64,000 nt of DNA from JBBINE01 sp037444025 (GCA_037444025.1 JBBINE010000005.1:15555-79554); one strand, 5' to 3'. Shown: positions 26,651 to 38,693, numbered from the stretch's first letter. Notes: generated by a model not told the origin, from the letters alone. Program-made: numbers and translations.

Positions 26651-29154
26651 ATTTAGTTTTTGAAAACGATCTTTTAAATTTAAATCCTTACGGAAGAAGA
26701 TTTTTTTTAATCCTTCAAGAGGTTGTTTATTTTTTAATTTTAGGATCCTCTTTTGTTTTTACTGGTTCATCGAGTGAAAAATTAAAATATTTAGGTTTTT
26801 TAATAATATTTTTCTTTTTAGGTGATTTTTTGAGAAAAAGATTTTTCTTCTCTGATGATTTAAGAGCCTTTTTAGATGTCGATAAGGAGAAAATCAATAT
26901 AGAGAAATATCTAAACCCAAAAGTTAGAGATTTTTTAATCGATACTATTACTGATGGGGAAATTTTAAATTTCTATCATCCACAAGTTTTTCTCTTAAAA
27001 AGACTTTTAAGAGAAAAAGCAATTAAAAATCTCTTAAAAGAATTAAACATTGATTATCAAGTTTTTTCTCAGGAAACTCTCTTTCACCAAAAGAGTAGAA
27101 TAGAGACTATTAGAGATAAAAATTTTTTTTTAAATGCTTATCTTCCTATTTTAAAAGAAGCTTTTAATTTAGGTAAGCTCTTAAGCTATCCCTATATCAA
27201 CTTTTTATTTCTTTTTTATGGCTTAAGGATAAAAGCCGAACCTAACCTCGAAGCTTTATTTGAAAAATATGATTTAAAGAAAGAATACATTCTAAGTGCT
27301 GTAGTATTAAATATTTTTTCTAAAAAATTGTCACATAATTCTAAAGATTTTAACGTGATTTTTACATCAATTAAAAAGCCTAATAAAAAAAGACTTTTAC
27401 CCGGATTTATTTTTAATAAAGTAGAAAAAACTTTTGCTCATTATGTTCAAGATTTTACATTTTTAAGTCATAAAAAAAACATAGGTTTTTTGGTAGGTCA
27501 TCGACAAGAAGTTGAAAATATTTTTTTAAATCTAAGAAAAAAAAGAAATTTTTTTCTTATAGGAAATGAAAACCTGGAAAGAGATGCTATAATGTGGCAT
27601 ATTTCTTGGTTAATTCAAAATGAGTTAAGTCCTAAAGAGCTTTTTGATTTTAGATTAATTAAAATTGATCTAAATTTAATTTATACAAAGGAGAGAGACA
27701 AATTTTCTCAAGTATTTTCTCGGTTAATCGAGGATATTTTTGATCTTGACAAAATTATTTTATATCTTTCTGCCTCTGATAAAAATGTAGTAAATCAAGG
27801 ACTATCAATCCTTGCTTCCTTTTTAGAAAAGAAAAAAAACAACAAAAGTATTATATTGGTTTTTTCTTTAGATTTTCAGGATTACAAGAATATTCTTTCT
27901 TCCTTTGACCATTTTTTCGACAAAATTTATGTTAAAAGTCTTTCTTTTGACGACTTTGTTATTTCTTTAAGCCTTAAATCAATTTTTTGGACCCAGAGTA
28001 AAAAAATCAATCTTACTCCCCAAAGTATAGTAGATTCAATTTTTTTTTCTCAAGATATTTTAGGTGATATGAGTTTGGCTGAAAAAGTAATAGTTAAGGC
28101 AATAGAAACAACTAAAAAAGTTAACGGTCAATACTTAACCACTGAAATGATTAGAGAGATAGTTAATGAATGTTTAAGTGATAGTATTAGAGAAAAAATA
28201 AACAAAGAAAAAGAAAAAATTTTTAACCTTGAAAATCTTCTTCGACAAAGGATAGTTAATCAAGAATATGCTCTTAAAAAAATTTCTGACTATTTTGCTA
28301 GAATTTTTCAAAATCAAGATTTTCAAAGGGAAAAACCATTGGGAATTTTTTTATTTTTAGGACCAAAAGGAGTAGGTAAAACGGAAACGGCTAAAACTCT
28401 GACTAAGATTTTTTATGGAAAGGAACAGGAAATGATTTCTCTAAATATGGGAAATTTACAAAAAAAGAAAACAACAAACTTACGGTCACTATATTTTAGA
28501 AACTTTATTGTAGTGGAAGAAATAATTGAAGCAGTAAAACAAAAACCCCGTAGTCTTATTCTTTTAAAAGACTTTGAAAAAACAAATCCTATATTTTGGA
28601 ATTTTTTTTCACAAATTTTTAGCAAAGGGTTTATTGAAGATTCTCTAGGTCAGAAAATTGATTTTAAAGATAACTTGATTATCTGTACTTCAAGTATTTT
28701 TGAAGAATGGATCAAAGAAAAAATGAATCAAAAAATAGAATTTGATATAATAGTAGAAGATTTAAAAAAGAAACTTATTGATGTTTTTTCCCAGGATTTA
28801 CTTAGTCAGTTTGATGAAGTGGTTGTTTATCGTGCTTTGAAAGAAGAAGAATTGCTGAAAATAACCGAAATGACTATTGATGATTTTAAAAATGATTTTT
28901 TGCTAAAATACGGTCTAATTTTAGAGATAGAAGAGCAAGTGATAAAATCAATTTTCTTAAAAAATTATGATCTGAGCCCAGACAGCGTTTGGTTAAAAGA
29001 AAAATTAAATTCAACCATAAAGAGTAAGATTAAAAATTTAATTTCTTCAGGTTTAGTTAAAAGAGGTCAAAAAATAAAAATTTATTGTGAAAACAATTAT
29101 GATCAAATCGAGGTAAAAATTGAAGAATCTAATTTTAAAAGCTATGAAAATTAG
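26647..29154 (+). CDS. Membrane-anchored ClpB/ClpC-like AAA+ protein with degenerate ATPase sites
   Basis: The 835-residue protein has two N-terminal membrane helices (about 22-40 and 47-60), a long helical region, and two AAA+-like modules. The first has no P-loop: the equivalent of GxPGxGKT reads IGNENLERDA (about 304-313). The second has an intact Walker A GPKGVGKTETAK (about 572-583), but its Walker B reads LILLKDFEK (about 636-644) where ClpC-type proteins have LLLDEIEK, so the metal and catalytic acidic pair is altered. A C-terminal D2-small domain follows. It sits with a small membrane protein, LCP and MurE-like genes. It may be a remodelling or scaffold protein instead of a protease partner; no ClpP gene is nearby. 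Confidence 0.82.
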   Translation: MNLVFENDLLNLNPYGRRFFLILQEVVYFLILGSSFVFTGSSSEKLKYLGFLIIFFFLGDFLRKRFFFSDDLRAFLDVDKEKINIEKYLNPKVRDFLIDTITDGEILNFYHPQVFLLKRLLREKAIKNLLKELNIDYQVFSQETLFHQKSRIETIRDKNFFLNAYLPILKEAFNLGKLLSYPYINFLFLFYGLRIKAEPNLEALFEKYDLKKEYILSAVVLNIFSKKLSHNSKDFNVIFTSIKKPNKKRLLPGFIFNKVEKTFAHYVQDFTFLSHKKNIGFLVGHRQEVENIFLNLRKKRNFFLIGNENLERDAIMWHISWLIQNELSPKELFDFRLIKIDLNLIYTKERDKFSQVFSRLIEDIFDLDKIILYLSASDKNVVNQGLSILASFLEKKKNNKSIILVFSLDFQDYKNILSSFDHFFDKIYVKSLSFDDFVISLSLKSIFWTQSKKINLTPQSIVDSIFFSQDILGDMSLAEKVIVKAIETTKKVNGQYLTTEMIREIVNECLSDSIREKINKEKEKIFNLENLLRQRIVNQEYALKKISDYFARIFQNQDFQREKPLGIFLFLGPKGVGKTETAKTLTKIFYGKEQEMISLNMGNLQKKKTTNLRSLYFRNFIVVEEIIEAVKQKPRSLILLKDFEKTNPIFWNFFSQIFSKGFIEDSLGQKIDFKDNLIICTSSIFEEWIKEKMNQKIEFDIIVEDLKKKLIDVFSQDLLSQFDEVVVYRALKEEELLKITEMTIDDFKNDFLLKYGLILEIEEQVIKSIFLKNYDLSPDSVWLKEKLNSTIKSKIKNLISSGLVKRGQKIKIYCENNYDQIEVKIEESNFKSYEN

Positions 29155-30034
29155 ATTATTTTTTCTATTTTTATTTTTAGCCTTATTTTTAGTAATTGTT
29201 CTTTTTACTGTTTATGGCTCTACAGAGATGTTGTTTTTCTCAAGTATGAAATTGTTAACTTCCGATTTAAATTTATTACTGTTAGGTAAACCAGGCCCTG
29301 GTTATATTGCACCAGAAAATACCGACTCTATCATGGTAGTTCATTATAGTCACTCTAAAAATAAACTTTTTATTATTCCTGTACCTCGAGATTTAATAGT
29401 TAGAAACGAAGAAGGAAGCCTGGAAAAAATAAATGCCTTTTACGAAAAGAAAAAAATTGATTTTTTATTAGAAAAAGTGTCTAACTACACTGGTTTTAAA
29501 GTAAAAAATTATTTAGTTTTCGATTTAACCTTGGTGAAAAATTTGATTGATTTTTTAGGTGGTGTTGACATAGTACTTAAAGAACCAGTTGTTGATCCTG
29601 TTAGTTTTTATACTCTTTCCTCAGGTAAGCACCACCTGGATAGCTATCTTATGGAATTGGTTTTAAGATCAAGATATAACAGCAGGGGTGATTTTTTTAG
29701 ATTAGAAAATCAAATAGAAACTATTAAGGACATAAAAGATAAAATGGTTAATTTAGATAGCGAAGGAAAAATAAAATTGTTTAGATTATTTGAACAAAAT
29801 TCTTCTCATTGGGAATCAAATCTCAAAAAAGAAAATTTGGTTAAAATATTTTTACAAATTAGAAATATTAAAAACTTAGAAATAGTTCCTCTGGTTATAG
29901 ATCTTAACTCAGGATTACTGCAATCAGGTAATTTTCAGGTTTATAACACAAATAATGTTTTTGGTATTTATCCGAAATTAGGGGTCGATAATTACGAAGA
30001 TATAAAAAATTATATTCAATCTAGAGCCAAATGA
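29144..30034 (+). CDS. LytR-CpsA-Psr (LCP) family phosphotransferase
   Basis: LCP proteins attach glycopolymers such as teichoic acids or capsule to peptidoglycan. I chose the ATG at 29144, inside the end of the previous gene, giving 296 residues that begin directly with the membrane anchor (about 3-25). The catalytic domain shows LLLLGKPGPG (about 44-53), TDSIMVVHYSHSKNKLFIIP (about 63-82), PRDLIV, the region LIDFLGGVDIVL (about 137-148) and RSRYNSRGDFFRLENQ (about 181-196) with the conserved Arg residues. It overlaps the Clp-like gene by 11 bases and murE-like by 4. Confidence 0.93.
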   Translation: MKIRLFFLFLFLALFLVIVLFTVYGSTEMLFFSSMKLLTSDLNLLLLGKPGPGYIAPENTDSIMVVHYSHSKNKLFIIPVPRDLIVRNEEGSLEKINAFYEKKKIDFLLEKVSNYTGFKVKNYLVFDLTLVKNLIDFLGGVDIVLKEPVVDPVSFYTLSSGKHHLDSYLMELVLRSRYNSRGDFFRLENQIETIKDIKDKMVNLDSEGKIKLFRLFEQNSSHWESNLKKENLVKIFLQIRNIKNLEIVPLVIDLNSGLLQSGNFQVYNTNNVFGIYPKLGVDNYEDIKNYIQSRAK

Positions 30035-31419
30035 AAAAGATTTTGTTTGTGATAAAAAAATTTTTGCCACGTTCGGTTATAAATTTTTATCATTATCTGG
30101 TATCTTTGTTTTTTGCTTTATGGTATGGAAATCCTAGTAAGAAAATTGTGGTTATAGGTATTACGGGAACTAAAGGAAAAACTACTTCTGCTTGCTTAGC
30201 CCATTTTCTATTTCAAAAGCTTGGCTTTAAAACAGCTCTTTCTTCTTCTGATTTTTTTTATTATGGAGAAGAAAAAGAAGAAAACAAAACGAGGATAACA
30301 ATGCCAGGTCGTGGATATCTACAAAAATTTTTAAAAGAAGCAGTTATTAGAAACTGCGAACTAGCTATTATAGAATGTACTTCCGAGGGTTTATGGCAAA
30401 ACAGACATGCTTTTATTGATTTTGATATAGCCGTTTTTTTAGGTATTCATCCAGAGCATATTGAACATCATGGCGGTTATGAAAATTATCGTAATTCTAA
30501 GGGTAAACTTTTTAAATCAATTGATAAATCATTTTTTAAGAAGAGAAAAGGAAGAAATATAAAATATCTTCGAGGCGTGGAGGTTAAAAAAACTATTATA
30601 GTTAATACTGACGATTTTGAAGCTGATTATTTTCTCAATTTTCATGCTGAACAAAAAATAACCTATTCTTTAGAAAGTAATACGGATGATCTCAAAAATC
30701 ATTTAAAACCAACTTCTTTTAAAGCAACTTCCAAAGGAGTGGATTTTGTTATAGAGGGAAAAAAATTTTCTGCTTCTCTTTTAGGCAAAGTTAATCTTTA
30801 TAATATTTTGGCAGTTTTTTCTCTTTTTAAAGCTTTAGGGATATCATTAAATTCTTTGGCGGAACCACTAAAAGACTTTAAAAGTTTACCGGGAAGAATG
30901 GATGTTATACCTGCTAAGGGTTTTAAAGTAATTATTGATTATGCTCATACTCCCATATCTATTGAAGAATTATACCAAACAATTATTTCTCTTTTTAAAC
31001 CTCAGCGTTTACTTTGCCTGATAGGCTCTGCTGGTGGAGTCAGGGATAAATGGAAAAGACCAGTTATCGGAGAAATAAGCGCCAAATATTGTAACTATAT
31101 AGTGATTTCTAATGAAGACCCTATGGGCGAAGATCCTGTGAATATTATAAGAGCTATAGAAATGGGGGCTAAAAAATATTTAGGAGAATTTGGCGTAGAA
31201 AAACCAATAGAGATGATTCCCGATAGAAAGGAAGCTATTTTTCGTTTAGTTGAAATTGCTCAGAAAGGAGATGTAATTGTTTCTATTGGTAAAGGTAGTG
31301 AAAATTCAATAGATTTTGGTGAGGAAAAAATATCCTGGAATGAAAAAGAAACATTTTTAAAAGCATTAAAAGAATATAAAAAAAATTACGGAAGAATTTC
31401 AACTAAAACATCTGAATGA
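30031..31419 (+). CDS. MurE-like UDP-MurNAc-tripeptide synthetase
   Basis: MurE ligases add the third amino acid to the peptidoglycan stem peptide. The 462 residues contain the ATP loop GITGTKGKTTSACLAHF (about 43-59), IECTSEGLWQNRH (about 113-125), the late N-terminal GIHPEHIEHHGGYENYRNSK and LF region with the modifiable lysine, DYAHTPISIEELY, and IGSAGGVRDKWKRPVIGE. At the amino-acid selectivity position the usual DNPR (diaminopimelate) reads SNEDPMGEDP, so the amino acid added cannot be told from the motif. It follows LCP with a 4-base overlap and meets a convergent 3D-domain gene. Confidence 0.88.
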   Translation: MKKILFVIKKFLPRSVINFYHYLVSLFFALWYGNPSKKIVVIGITGTKGKTTSACLAHFLFQKLGFKTALSSSDFFYYGEEKEENKTRITMPGRGYLQKFLKEAVIRNCELAIIECTSEGLWQNRHAFIDFDIAVFLGIHPEHIEHHGGYENYRNSKGKLFKSIDKSFFKKRKGRNIKYLRGVEVKKTIIVNTDDFEADYFLNFHAEQKITYSLESNTDDLKNHLKPTSFKATSKGVDFVIEGKKFSASLLGKVNLYNILAVFSLFKALGISLNSLAEPLKDFKSLPGRMDVIPAKGFKVIIDYAHTPISIEELYQTIISLFKPQRLLCLIGSAGGVRDKWKRPVIGEISAKYCNYIVISNEDPMGEDPVNIIRAIEMGAKKYLGEFGVEKPIEMIPDRKEAIFRLVEIAQKGDVIVSIGKGSENSIDFGEEKISWNEKETFLKALKEYKKNYGRISTKTSE

Positions 31420-31817
31420 ATACCAAATTCTTTAGCTTCTAATTTAGAAGGAAACCAGATATCTATATTTTCATTAAAGCGAGGATTCATTTTATCTTCA
31501 ACTACAAAAATTTGATCTCCAAAAAGAGATGGTATTTTTATTTTGGTTTCAAAGGGTAAAACATTAGAAGCAGCGATTCCCCATCTAGGAACAGAATTGT
31601 AAGCAGTTGTCCAAGGAGTATCATCAGTTTCATCAGGACTTGAAGAATAGCCGGTTATAGTAAAAACTCTTATTTCTTTTCCTTTTTGGCTATTTAAGAA
31701 TGAGTTTTTTTCATCAATTACTACAGTTTCCGCTATCGTTGGAGAAAAAACATAGTTGAAAATTGTCAATGACAACAAGAAGATAAAGGCTAAAGTTTTT
31801 ATCGAATCACTTGACAT
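31386..31817 (-). CDS. Secreted 3D-domain/RlpA-like protein
   Basis: This 143-residue protein has an N-terminal signal or anchor segment (about 7-30) and a C-terminal beta-barrel of the 3D (Asp-Asp-Asp)/RlpA-like type, which in other bacteria belongs to cell-wall cleaving enzymes. Visible motifs are FTITGYSSSPDETDDTPWTT (about 52-71), GIAASNVLPFETKI, VVEDKMNPRFNENIDIWF and the end FGIHSDVLVEIL. The usual first Asp motif (VDPxxIPLG) is replaced by ASNVLPFET, so catalytic ability is unclear. The 3' end overlaps murE-like by 34 bases. A second, more typical 3D protein is at 56913. Confidence 0.75.
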   Translation of the reverse strand: MSSDSIKTLAFIFLLSLTIFNYVFSPTIAETVVIDEKNSFLNSQKGKEIRVFTITGYSSSPDETDDTPWTTAYNSVPRWGIAASNVLPFETKIKIPSLFGDQIFVVEDKMNPRFNENIDIWFPSKLEAKEFGIHSDVLVEILP

Positions 31818-31853
31818 TTTTCTTTTCCGTTTATTAAATTTTCTACAATTTAA

Positions 31854-31878
31854 AAAATCCCTTTATTCAAGGGATTTT
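31854..31878. terminator. Hairpin between divergent genes, possible terminator or leader element
   Basis: A perfect 10-bp stem AAAATCCCTT (31854-31863) and AAGGGATTTT (31869-31878) encloses the loop TATTC. It lies between two divergent genes, so it does not clearly end either transcript. It could act in the 5' leader of one of them. Confidence 0.45.
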
Positions 31879-32047
31879 CGAAATTTTAATTTTTATTTTA
31901 GTTTATACTTTAATTATAAATGATTTCTAATAATTTTGCAACTGAGAAATTAACATCTTAAATTTTGATTTTTTTAAAAAAATATTTTAAAATATTTAAT
32001 AATAAACCAAGGAGGTCGTTAATTAAAAATAATTAAATTAAATTTAA

Positions 32048-32758
32048 ATGCCTGGTTATTCCACTTATCCTATACCCTTAGATTCTAATACCGCTGCTAG
32101 CGTCTTGGTTAATAATTTTGTTAACTTATATACTCTTCTCTACAAAGCTTTTATTAATTTCTTAGTAGCTTTGGTTATATTTTTGGTAGGTTGGGTGGTA
32201 GCCCTATTTATTAAATTTGTTATTGATAAAATATTAAGCGGATTTTCTTTAAAATCTAGTTTGGAAAAATTAGGACTTTCAAGATATTTTGAAAATTTTA
32301 GCTGGGAAGATGGTTTTCATAAAGTAGTTTCTGAAGTTGTTTTCTGGCTTATCTTTTCTGTTTTCCTGGTAACAGTTTTTGATGTTTTGGGTCTTAAAGC
32401 TGCTAGTCAATTTGTTATGAACGCATTAAGTTATGTTCCCTTAGCTGTTAGTGGAGCTTTAATTCTTTTGGTCGGTGTTATTTTAGGAGAAATTGCCCGT
32501 AAATTACTTTTAGGAGTTTTAAGAGGTTTAGAAAAAAGAAATGCTCATTTTGTTGCTGCTTTGGTTAAATGGGCGATTGTCGTTTTTGCTCTCTTAGCTG
32601 CTTTAAATCAGTGGAATATTGCTCCTGAGTTTGTTAATATTTTAACCATAGGTTTCTTTATATTTTTAGCTTTAGCTGGTGGTCTTTCTTTTGGACTTGG
32701 TGGCCAAGAATTAGCTAGGGATATCTTAGAGAACATGAGGAGAGACTTAGGTAAATAA
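32048..32758 (+). CDS. MscS-like / conserved TM-helix membrane protein
   Basis: This 236-residue protein has about five hydrophobic segments (about 35-60, 95-115, 128-150, 172-190 and 200-225). The last, LALAGGLSFGLGGQELARDI (about 210-229), resembles the pore helix of small-conductance mechanosensitive channels. The C-terminal beta and cytoplasmic domains of true MscS are missing, which fits the 'conserved TM helix' family. A role in osmotic response or as a membrane scaffold is inferred. An AAGGAGGT sequence at 32009-32016 lies 31 bases before the ATG, too far to be a normal ribosome site. The rRNA promoter begins 21 bases after its stop. Confidence 0.8.
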   Translation: MPGYSTYPIPLDSNTAASVLVNNFVNLYTLLYKAFINFLVALVIFLVGWVVALFIKFVIDKILSGFSLKSSLEKLGLSRYFENFSWEDGFHKVVSEVVFWLIFSVFLVTVFDVLGLKAASQFVMNALSYVPLAVSGALILLVGVILGEIARKLLLGVLRGLEKRNAHFVAALVKWAIVVFALLAALNQWNIAPEFVNILTIGFFIFLALAGGLSFGLGGQELARDILENMRRDLGK

Positions 32759-32779
32759 AACCAGATTTAACTTTTACTA

Positions 32780-32807
32780 TTGACAAAAATTAAAAAGAAT
32801 GTATAAT
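32780..32807 (+). promoter_or_regulatory. Promoter of the 23S-5S rRNA unit
   Basis: TTGACA (32780-32785) and TATAAT (32802-32807) are perfect consensus boxes with a 16-base spacer. The transcript would start near 32815, about 200 bases before the 23S rRNA. This shows that the 23S-5S unit has its own promoter and does not rely on an upstream 16S gene. Confidence 0.85.
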
Positions 32808-32814
32808 ATTTATT

Positions 32815-33018
32815 AAGTTAAGAATGATGCTAAGTTGAATTTAAAAGAGATAAGTTAAACTATCTTAATCTCGTCTTTATTATATAAAATCTAAAGTTCT
32901 AAGTTTAATTTTCATTTTTGAAAATGTTGTTTTGCTGTATTTAAAGCTTTCTAAAATTTTTTAAATAAAGATAGGAAATGATGAGTGAATTGATCTAATA
33001 ACTCTGTCAGATGCTTTT
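32815..33018 (+). other. Leader of the 23S rRNA transcript
   Basis: This leader of about 200 bases carries no gene. Its end (CTCTGTCAGATGCTTTTTAA, 33002-33021) can pair with the region after the 23S rRNA (around 36142-36162), forming the long processing stem cut by RNase III. No 16S rRNA or tRNA is present in the leader. Confidence 0.7.
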
Positions 33019-36146
<3,128 letters not shown>

Positions 36147-36231
36147 AAGTATCTTGGCAGAGCTATTAGATCAATTGTAGAGATTAATTTTTAAAAAGGC
36201 AAAATATTTTAAAAGCTTTAAAAATAATTTA

Positions 36232-36349
36232 TCCCCCTGTGGTCGCATGTTCTTGCTGGAACCACCTCTTTCCATTCCGAACAGATAGGTGAAACGGCAA
36301 GAAGCCGATGGTAGTGCTTTTGAGCGCAAGAGTAGGTACCGCAGGGGGT
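36232..36349 (+). rRNA. rrf: 5S ribosomal RNA
   Basis: The 5S rRNA follows 23S by about 85 bases. The closing helix is CCCCCTG (36233-36239) with CAGGGGG (36342-36348). The conserved loop CCATTCCGAACAG is at 36271-36283, and GATGGTAGT and GCAAGAGTAGGTACCGC follow. The length of about 117 nt is normal. Confidence 0.95.
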
Positions 36350-36395
36350 TTTAAAATCTAAGAATATTTATCTAGAACTGGTATAATTAAACTTA

Positions 36396-37100
36396 ATGAC
36401 CAGAAGACAAAGAAAAAAAATAATATTTTTCTCTCTTTTCCTTTTTATTGTGATATTAATCCCATCATCATTTTATTTATTTCATTTATTAAAAAATATT
36501 TTTCAGACAGAAGATAACTTACCCGAATTTTTACCTATTGTTGTTTATCCAGTTGAAGTAGTGAAATACGATTCTTATATAGATCTTTTGGGATTGGTTG
36601 AAAATCCAAACCCTGATTTATCTCTTAAGAGAATAGAATATCAATTTCTATTTTTTGATAAAAAAAACAATCTTCGTTTCAAAAGCCAGGTAAAAAATAC
36701 TTTTATTCCTAATTTAAGTAAAAGGTATTTAGTTGAAACAAATTTTTCCAAGCCAGAATTCGATATAGGTAAAGTGGAGTTATATGTTAATTATGATCCT
36801 AAAGATTTCTACAAAAAAAGTTTTGATAATATTCCTTTTAGTTACTACAATATTGATCCTTCTGGTTATAGAAAAAACAATAGTATTACTTTGGATGTTT
36901 TTAATAGTTCTTATGCTGAATATAAAGATATTGAATTGATCTTAATCCTTTTTAAGGATGATGAAATTATTTCTGTGGGGAGAACTGTTTTTTCTATCCA
37001 GGGACAAGAAAGCAAAACTGTTTTTGTATTTTTCCCTCCAAATTTACCTTCTTTTAATGGTTATCAGATTTATTTTCAGAGAAACGTAGAAGAACTATGA
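36396..37100 (+). CDS. Membrane-anchored hypothetical protein with beta-rich extracellular domain
   Basis: The 234-residue protein has one N-terminal membrane anchor (about 9-32) and a beta-rich rest with two similar halves, each opening with a 'N-N/F-N-P' like turn (VENPNPDLSLKRIEYQFLFF at about 68-87 and DVFNSSYAEYKDIELILILF at about 168-187). This is the look of an LEA2 or FxLYD-type domain on the cell surface. I cannot name a family firmly. A TATAAT at 36382-36387 lies just before the ATG at 36396, so the mRNA may be nearly leaderless. It overlaps trpS by 4 bases. Confidence 0.75.
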   Translation: MTRRQRKKIIFFSLFLFIVILIPSSFYLFHLLKNIFQTEDNLPEFLPIVVYPVEVVKYDSYIDLLGLVENPNPDLSLKRIEYQFLFFDKKNNLRFKSQVKNTFIPNLSKRYLVETNFSKPEFDIGKVELYVNYDPKDFYKKSFDNIPFSYYNIDPSGYRKNNSITLDVFNSSYAEYKDIELILILFKDDEIISVGRTVFSIQGQESKTVFVFFPPNLPSFNGYQIYFQRNVEEL

Positions 37101-38071
37101 AAAGAATCTTAACAGGTATAAAACCAACAGGTAAAATTCATTTAGGTAACTATTTAGGTTTTATAAAAGATCTTCTTATTTTTCAAAAGAGATACGAAGT
37201 TTTTTTAATGATTGCTGATTTGCATGCCCAGACAATTCCTTATCAGCCCAAAGAATTAAAAAATAATGTTATTGAGTTAACTAAATCTTTGCTTGCTTTA
37301 GGAGTTGATCCACGTCAAAGCATTATTTTTAAACAATCTGATATTTCTGCTCACTTATATCTTTGTTGGTTTTTGAGTTGTTTATCTTATATAGGAGAAT
37401 TGGAAAGAATGCATGAATTTAAGGAACAAAAAGAAAGATTTAAAAAAATAGGCGTAGGGGCTGGTATTTTACTTTACCCGGTTCTTCAAGCGGCTGATAT
37501 CTTGATTTATAATGCTGATCTAGTTCCTGTAGGCAAAGATCAGATTCAGCATCTTGAATTAGCTAGAGAATTAGCTCGAAGATTTAATCAAAGATTTGGA
37601 AAAACCTTTAAGATACCCGAAGCCTATTTTAATCCTGAAACAGAAAAAATAATGAGTTTAGATGATCCAAGTAAGAAAATGTCTAAATCTTTACCTGAAG
37701 GTTGTCTTGAAATTTTTGCTTCAGCGAAAGAGATAAAAGATAAAATATTTAGATCTGTCACAGATTCAGAAAAAATTATCAAATATGATCCTCTTAAAAA
37801 ACCTGGTATAAGTAATCTTATTATTATTTATAAACATTTAACTAATAAGTCTATTGATGAAATAGAAAATGAATTTCGGGGATTGATGTATAATGATCTT
37901 AAAGAAAAAATTTATCTTAAGTTTATTCAATATTTTTCTTCAGCGCAGAGTAGATATCAACAAATAAAAGAGAAGGATGTTATTACCATTTTGGAGCAGG
38001 GGAAAAAGAAAGCAGAAAAAGTTGCTCAAGACAACCTTGCTAAAATTTTTAAACTAGTTGGCTTAAAATAA
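37097..38071 (+). CDS. trpS: Tryptophanyl-tRNA synthetase
   Basis: TrpS charges tRNA-Trp. The 324-residue protein shows the class I HIGH region TGIKPTGKIHLGNYLGFI (about 6-23), MIADLHAQT (about 41-49), YPVLQAADILIYNADLVPVG followed by KDQIQHLELARELA (about 126-159), and the KMSKS loop KKMSKSLPEG (about 193-202). Length is normal. It starts inside the last codon of the preceding membrane-anchored protein gene, and rplJ follows after its own promoter. Confidence 0.96.
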   Translation: MKRILTGIKPTGKIHLGNYLGFIKDLLIFQKRYEVFLMIADLHAQTIPYQPKELKNNVIELTKSLLALGVDPRQSIIFKQSDISAHLYLCWFLSCLSYIGELERMHEFKEQKERFKKIGVGAGILLYPVLQAADILIYNADLVPVGKDQIQHLELARELARRFNQRFGKTFKIPEAYFNPETEKIMSLDDPSKKMSKSLPEGCLEIFASAKEIKDKIFRSVTDSEKIIKYDPLKKPGISNLIIIYKHLTNKSIDEIENEFRGLMYNDLKEKIYLKFIQYFSSAQSRYQQIKEKDVITILEQGKKKAEKVAQDNLAKIFKLVGLK

Positions 38072-38072
38072 A

Positions 38073-38101
38073 TTGACAAAAATTAAAAAATAAATTATAA
38101 T
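38073..38101 (+). promoter_or_regulatory. Promoter of rplJ-rplL
   Basis: TTGACA (38073-38078) and TATAAT (38096-38101) are perfect consensus boxes with a 17-base spacer, just after the trpS stop. They closely resemble the rRNA promoter at 32780, which fits coordinated strong expression of ribosomal components. Confidence 0.85.
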
Positions 38102-38122
38102 TAATTCAAGATTTTTAATTTT

Positions 38123-38163
38123 TAGCCGAAGAAAAGAGGTCGTTAAAAATCCTCTCGAGGCAA
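38123..38163 (+). promoter_or_regulatory. Putative L10-type leader structure before rplJ
   Basis: The short leader can fold with an inner stem AGAGG (38135-38139)/CCTCT (38151-38155) and an outer GCC/GGC pair near 38125 and 38159. Bacterial rplJ leaders are known sites of feedback control by the L10-L12 complex. The match here is structural only, and a covariance-model search would be decisive. Confidence 0.4.
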
Positions 38164-38164
38164 A

Positions 38165-38668
38165 ATGAAAAACAAAAAGGATAAACAAGAGATAGTAAGA
38201 CAACTTAGAAATAGATTTGAAAAAGCTAAAGGCTATATTTTAATTAATCTATCTAATTTAAAAGGAAATTCTCAATTTTTGCTTAAAGAAATTCTTAAAA
38301 GTCAAAATTCTTTATTTCAAGTAGTCAAAAAAACACTAATCTACAAAGCTAATCCTAATTTTCCTTTTAAAGATGAAGAAACCAAAATTCCTTTTGGTTT
38401 AATTTGGGAGTTTGATGAAAATTTAAATTCTTTTAGAGCTTTAAAAATACTTAAAGAAAAAGATTTAGAAGTTAATATTGTGAGTGGTTATTTTAAAGGT
38501 AGAGTGTTAAAAACTGAAGATGTTGTTCGTTTTTCAGAATTACCTTCAAAAGATCAATTGATCTCTAATCTTGTTTATTCTTTGAAAGGTTTGAGTCATA
38601 GACTTAATTTTACTCTTGCTTTTCCTTTGAAAAAATTAGTTTCCACTTTGTCGTTAATTAAAAAATAA
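38165..38668 (+). CDS. rplJ: 50S ribosomal protein L10
   Basis: L10 anchors the L7/L12 dimers on the ribosome stalk. The 167-residue protein has the family start KKDKQEIVRQLRNRFEKAKG (about 4-23), YILINLSNLKGNSQFLLKEI (about 24-43) and VVKKTLIYKA (about 54-63). The C-terminal helix that binds L12 is present. The gene is preceded by a strong promoter and followed by rplL, the normal pair. The sequence is more divergent than average, as is common in these reduced genomes. Confidence 0.9.
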   Translation: MKNKKDKQEIVRQLRNRFEKAKGYILINLSNLKGNSQFLLKEILKSQNSLFQVVKKTLIYKANPNFPFKDEETKIPFGLIWEFDENLNSFRALKILKEKDLEVNIVSGYFKGRVLKTEDVVRFSELPSKDQLISNLVYSLKGLSHRLNFTLAFPLKKLVSTLSLIKK

Positions 38669-38673
38669 AAAAT

Positions 38674-38693
38674 GATTTCGTTAAAGCGAAATC
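38674..38693 (+). promoter_or_regulatory. Intercistronic hairpin between rplJ and rplL
   Basis: GATTTCG (38674-38680) pairs with CGAAATC (38687-38693) around a 6-base loop. It has no long T run, so it is more likely an attenuator or mRNA-processing/stability element that helps raise L12 above L10 than a full terminator. Confidence 0.5.

Noticed and set aside
32009..32016. AAGGAGGT as ribosome binding site of the MscS-like gene
   Set aside because: It is 31 bases from the ATG and no other start codon is near, so it cannot serve as a normal Shine-Dalgarno.
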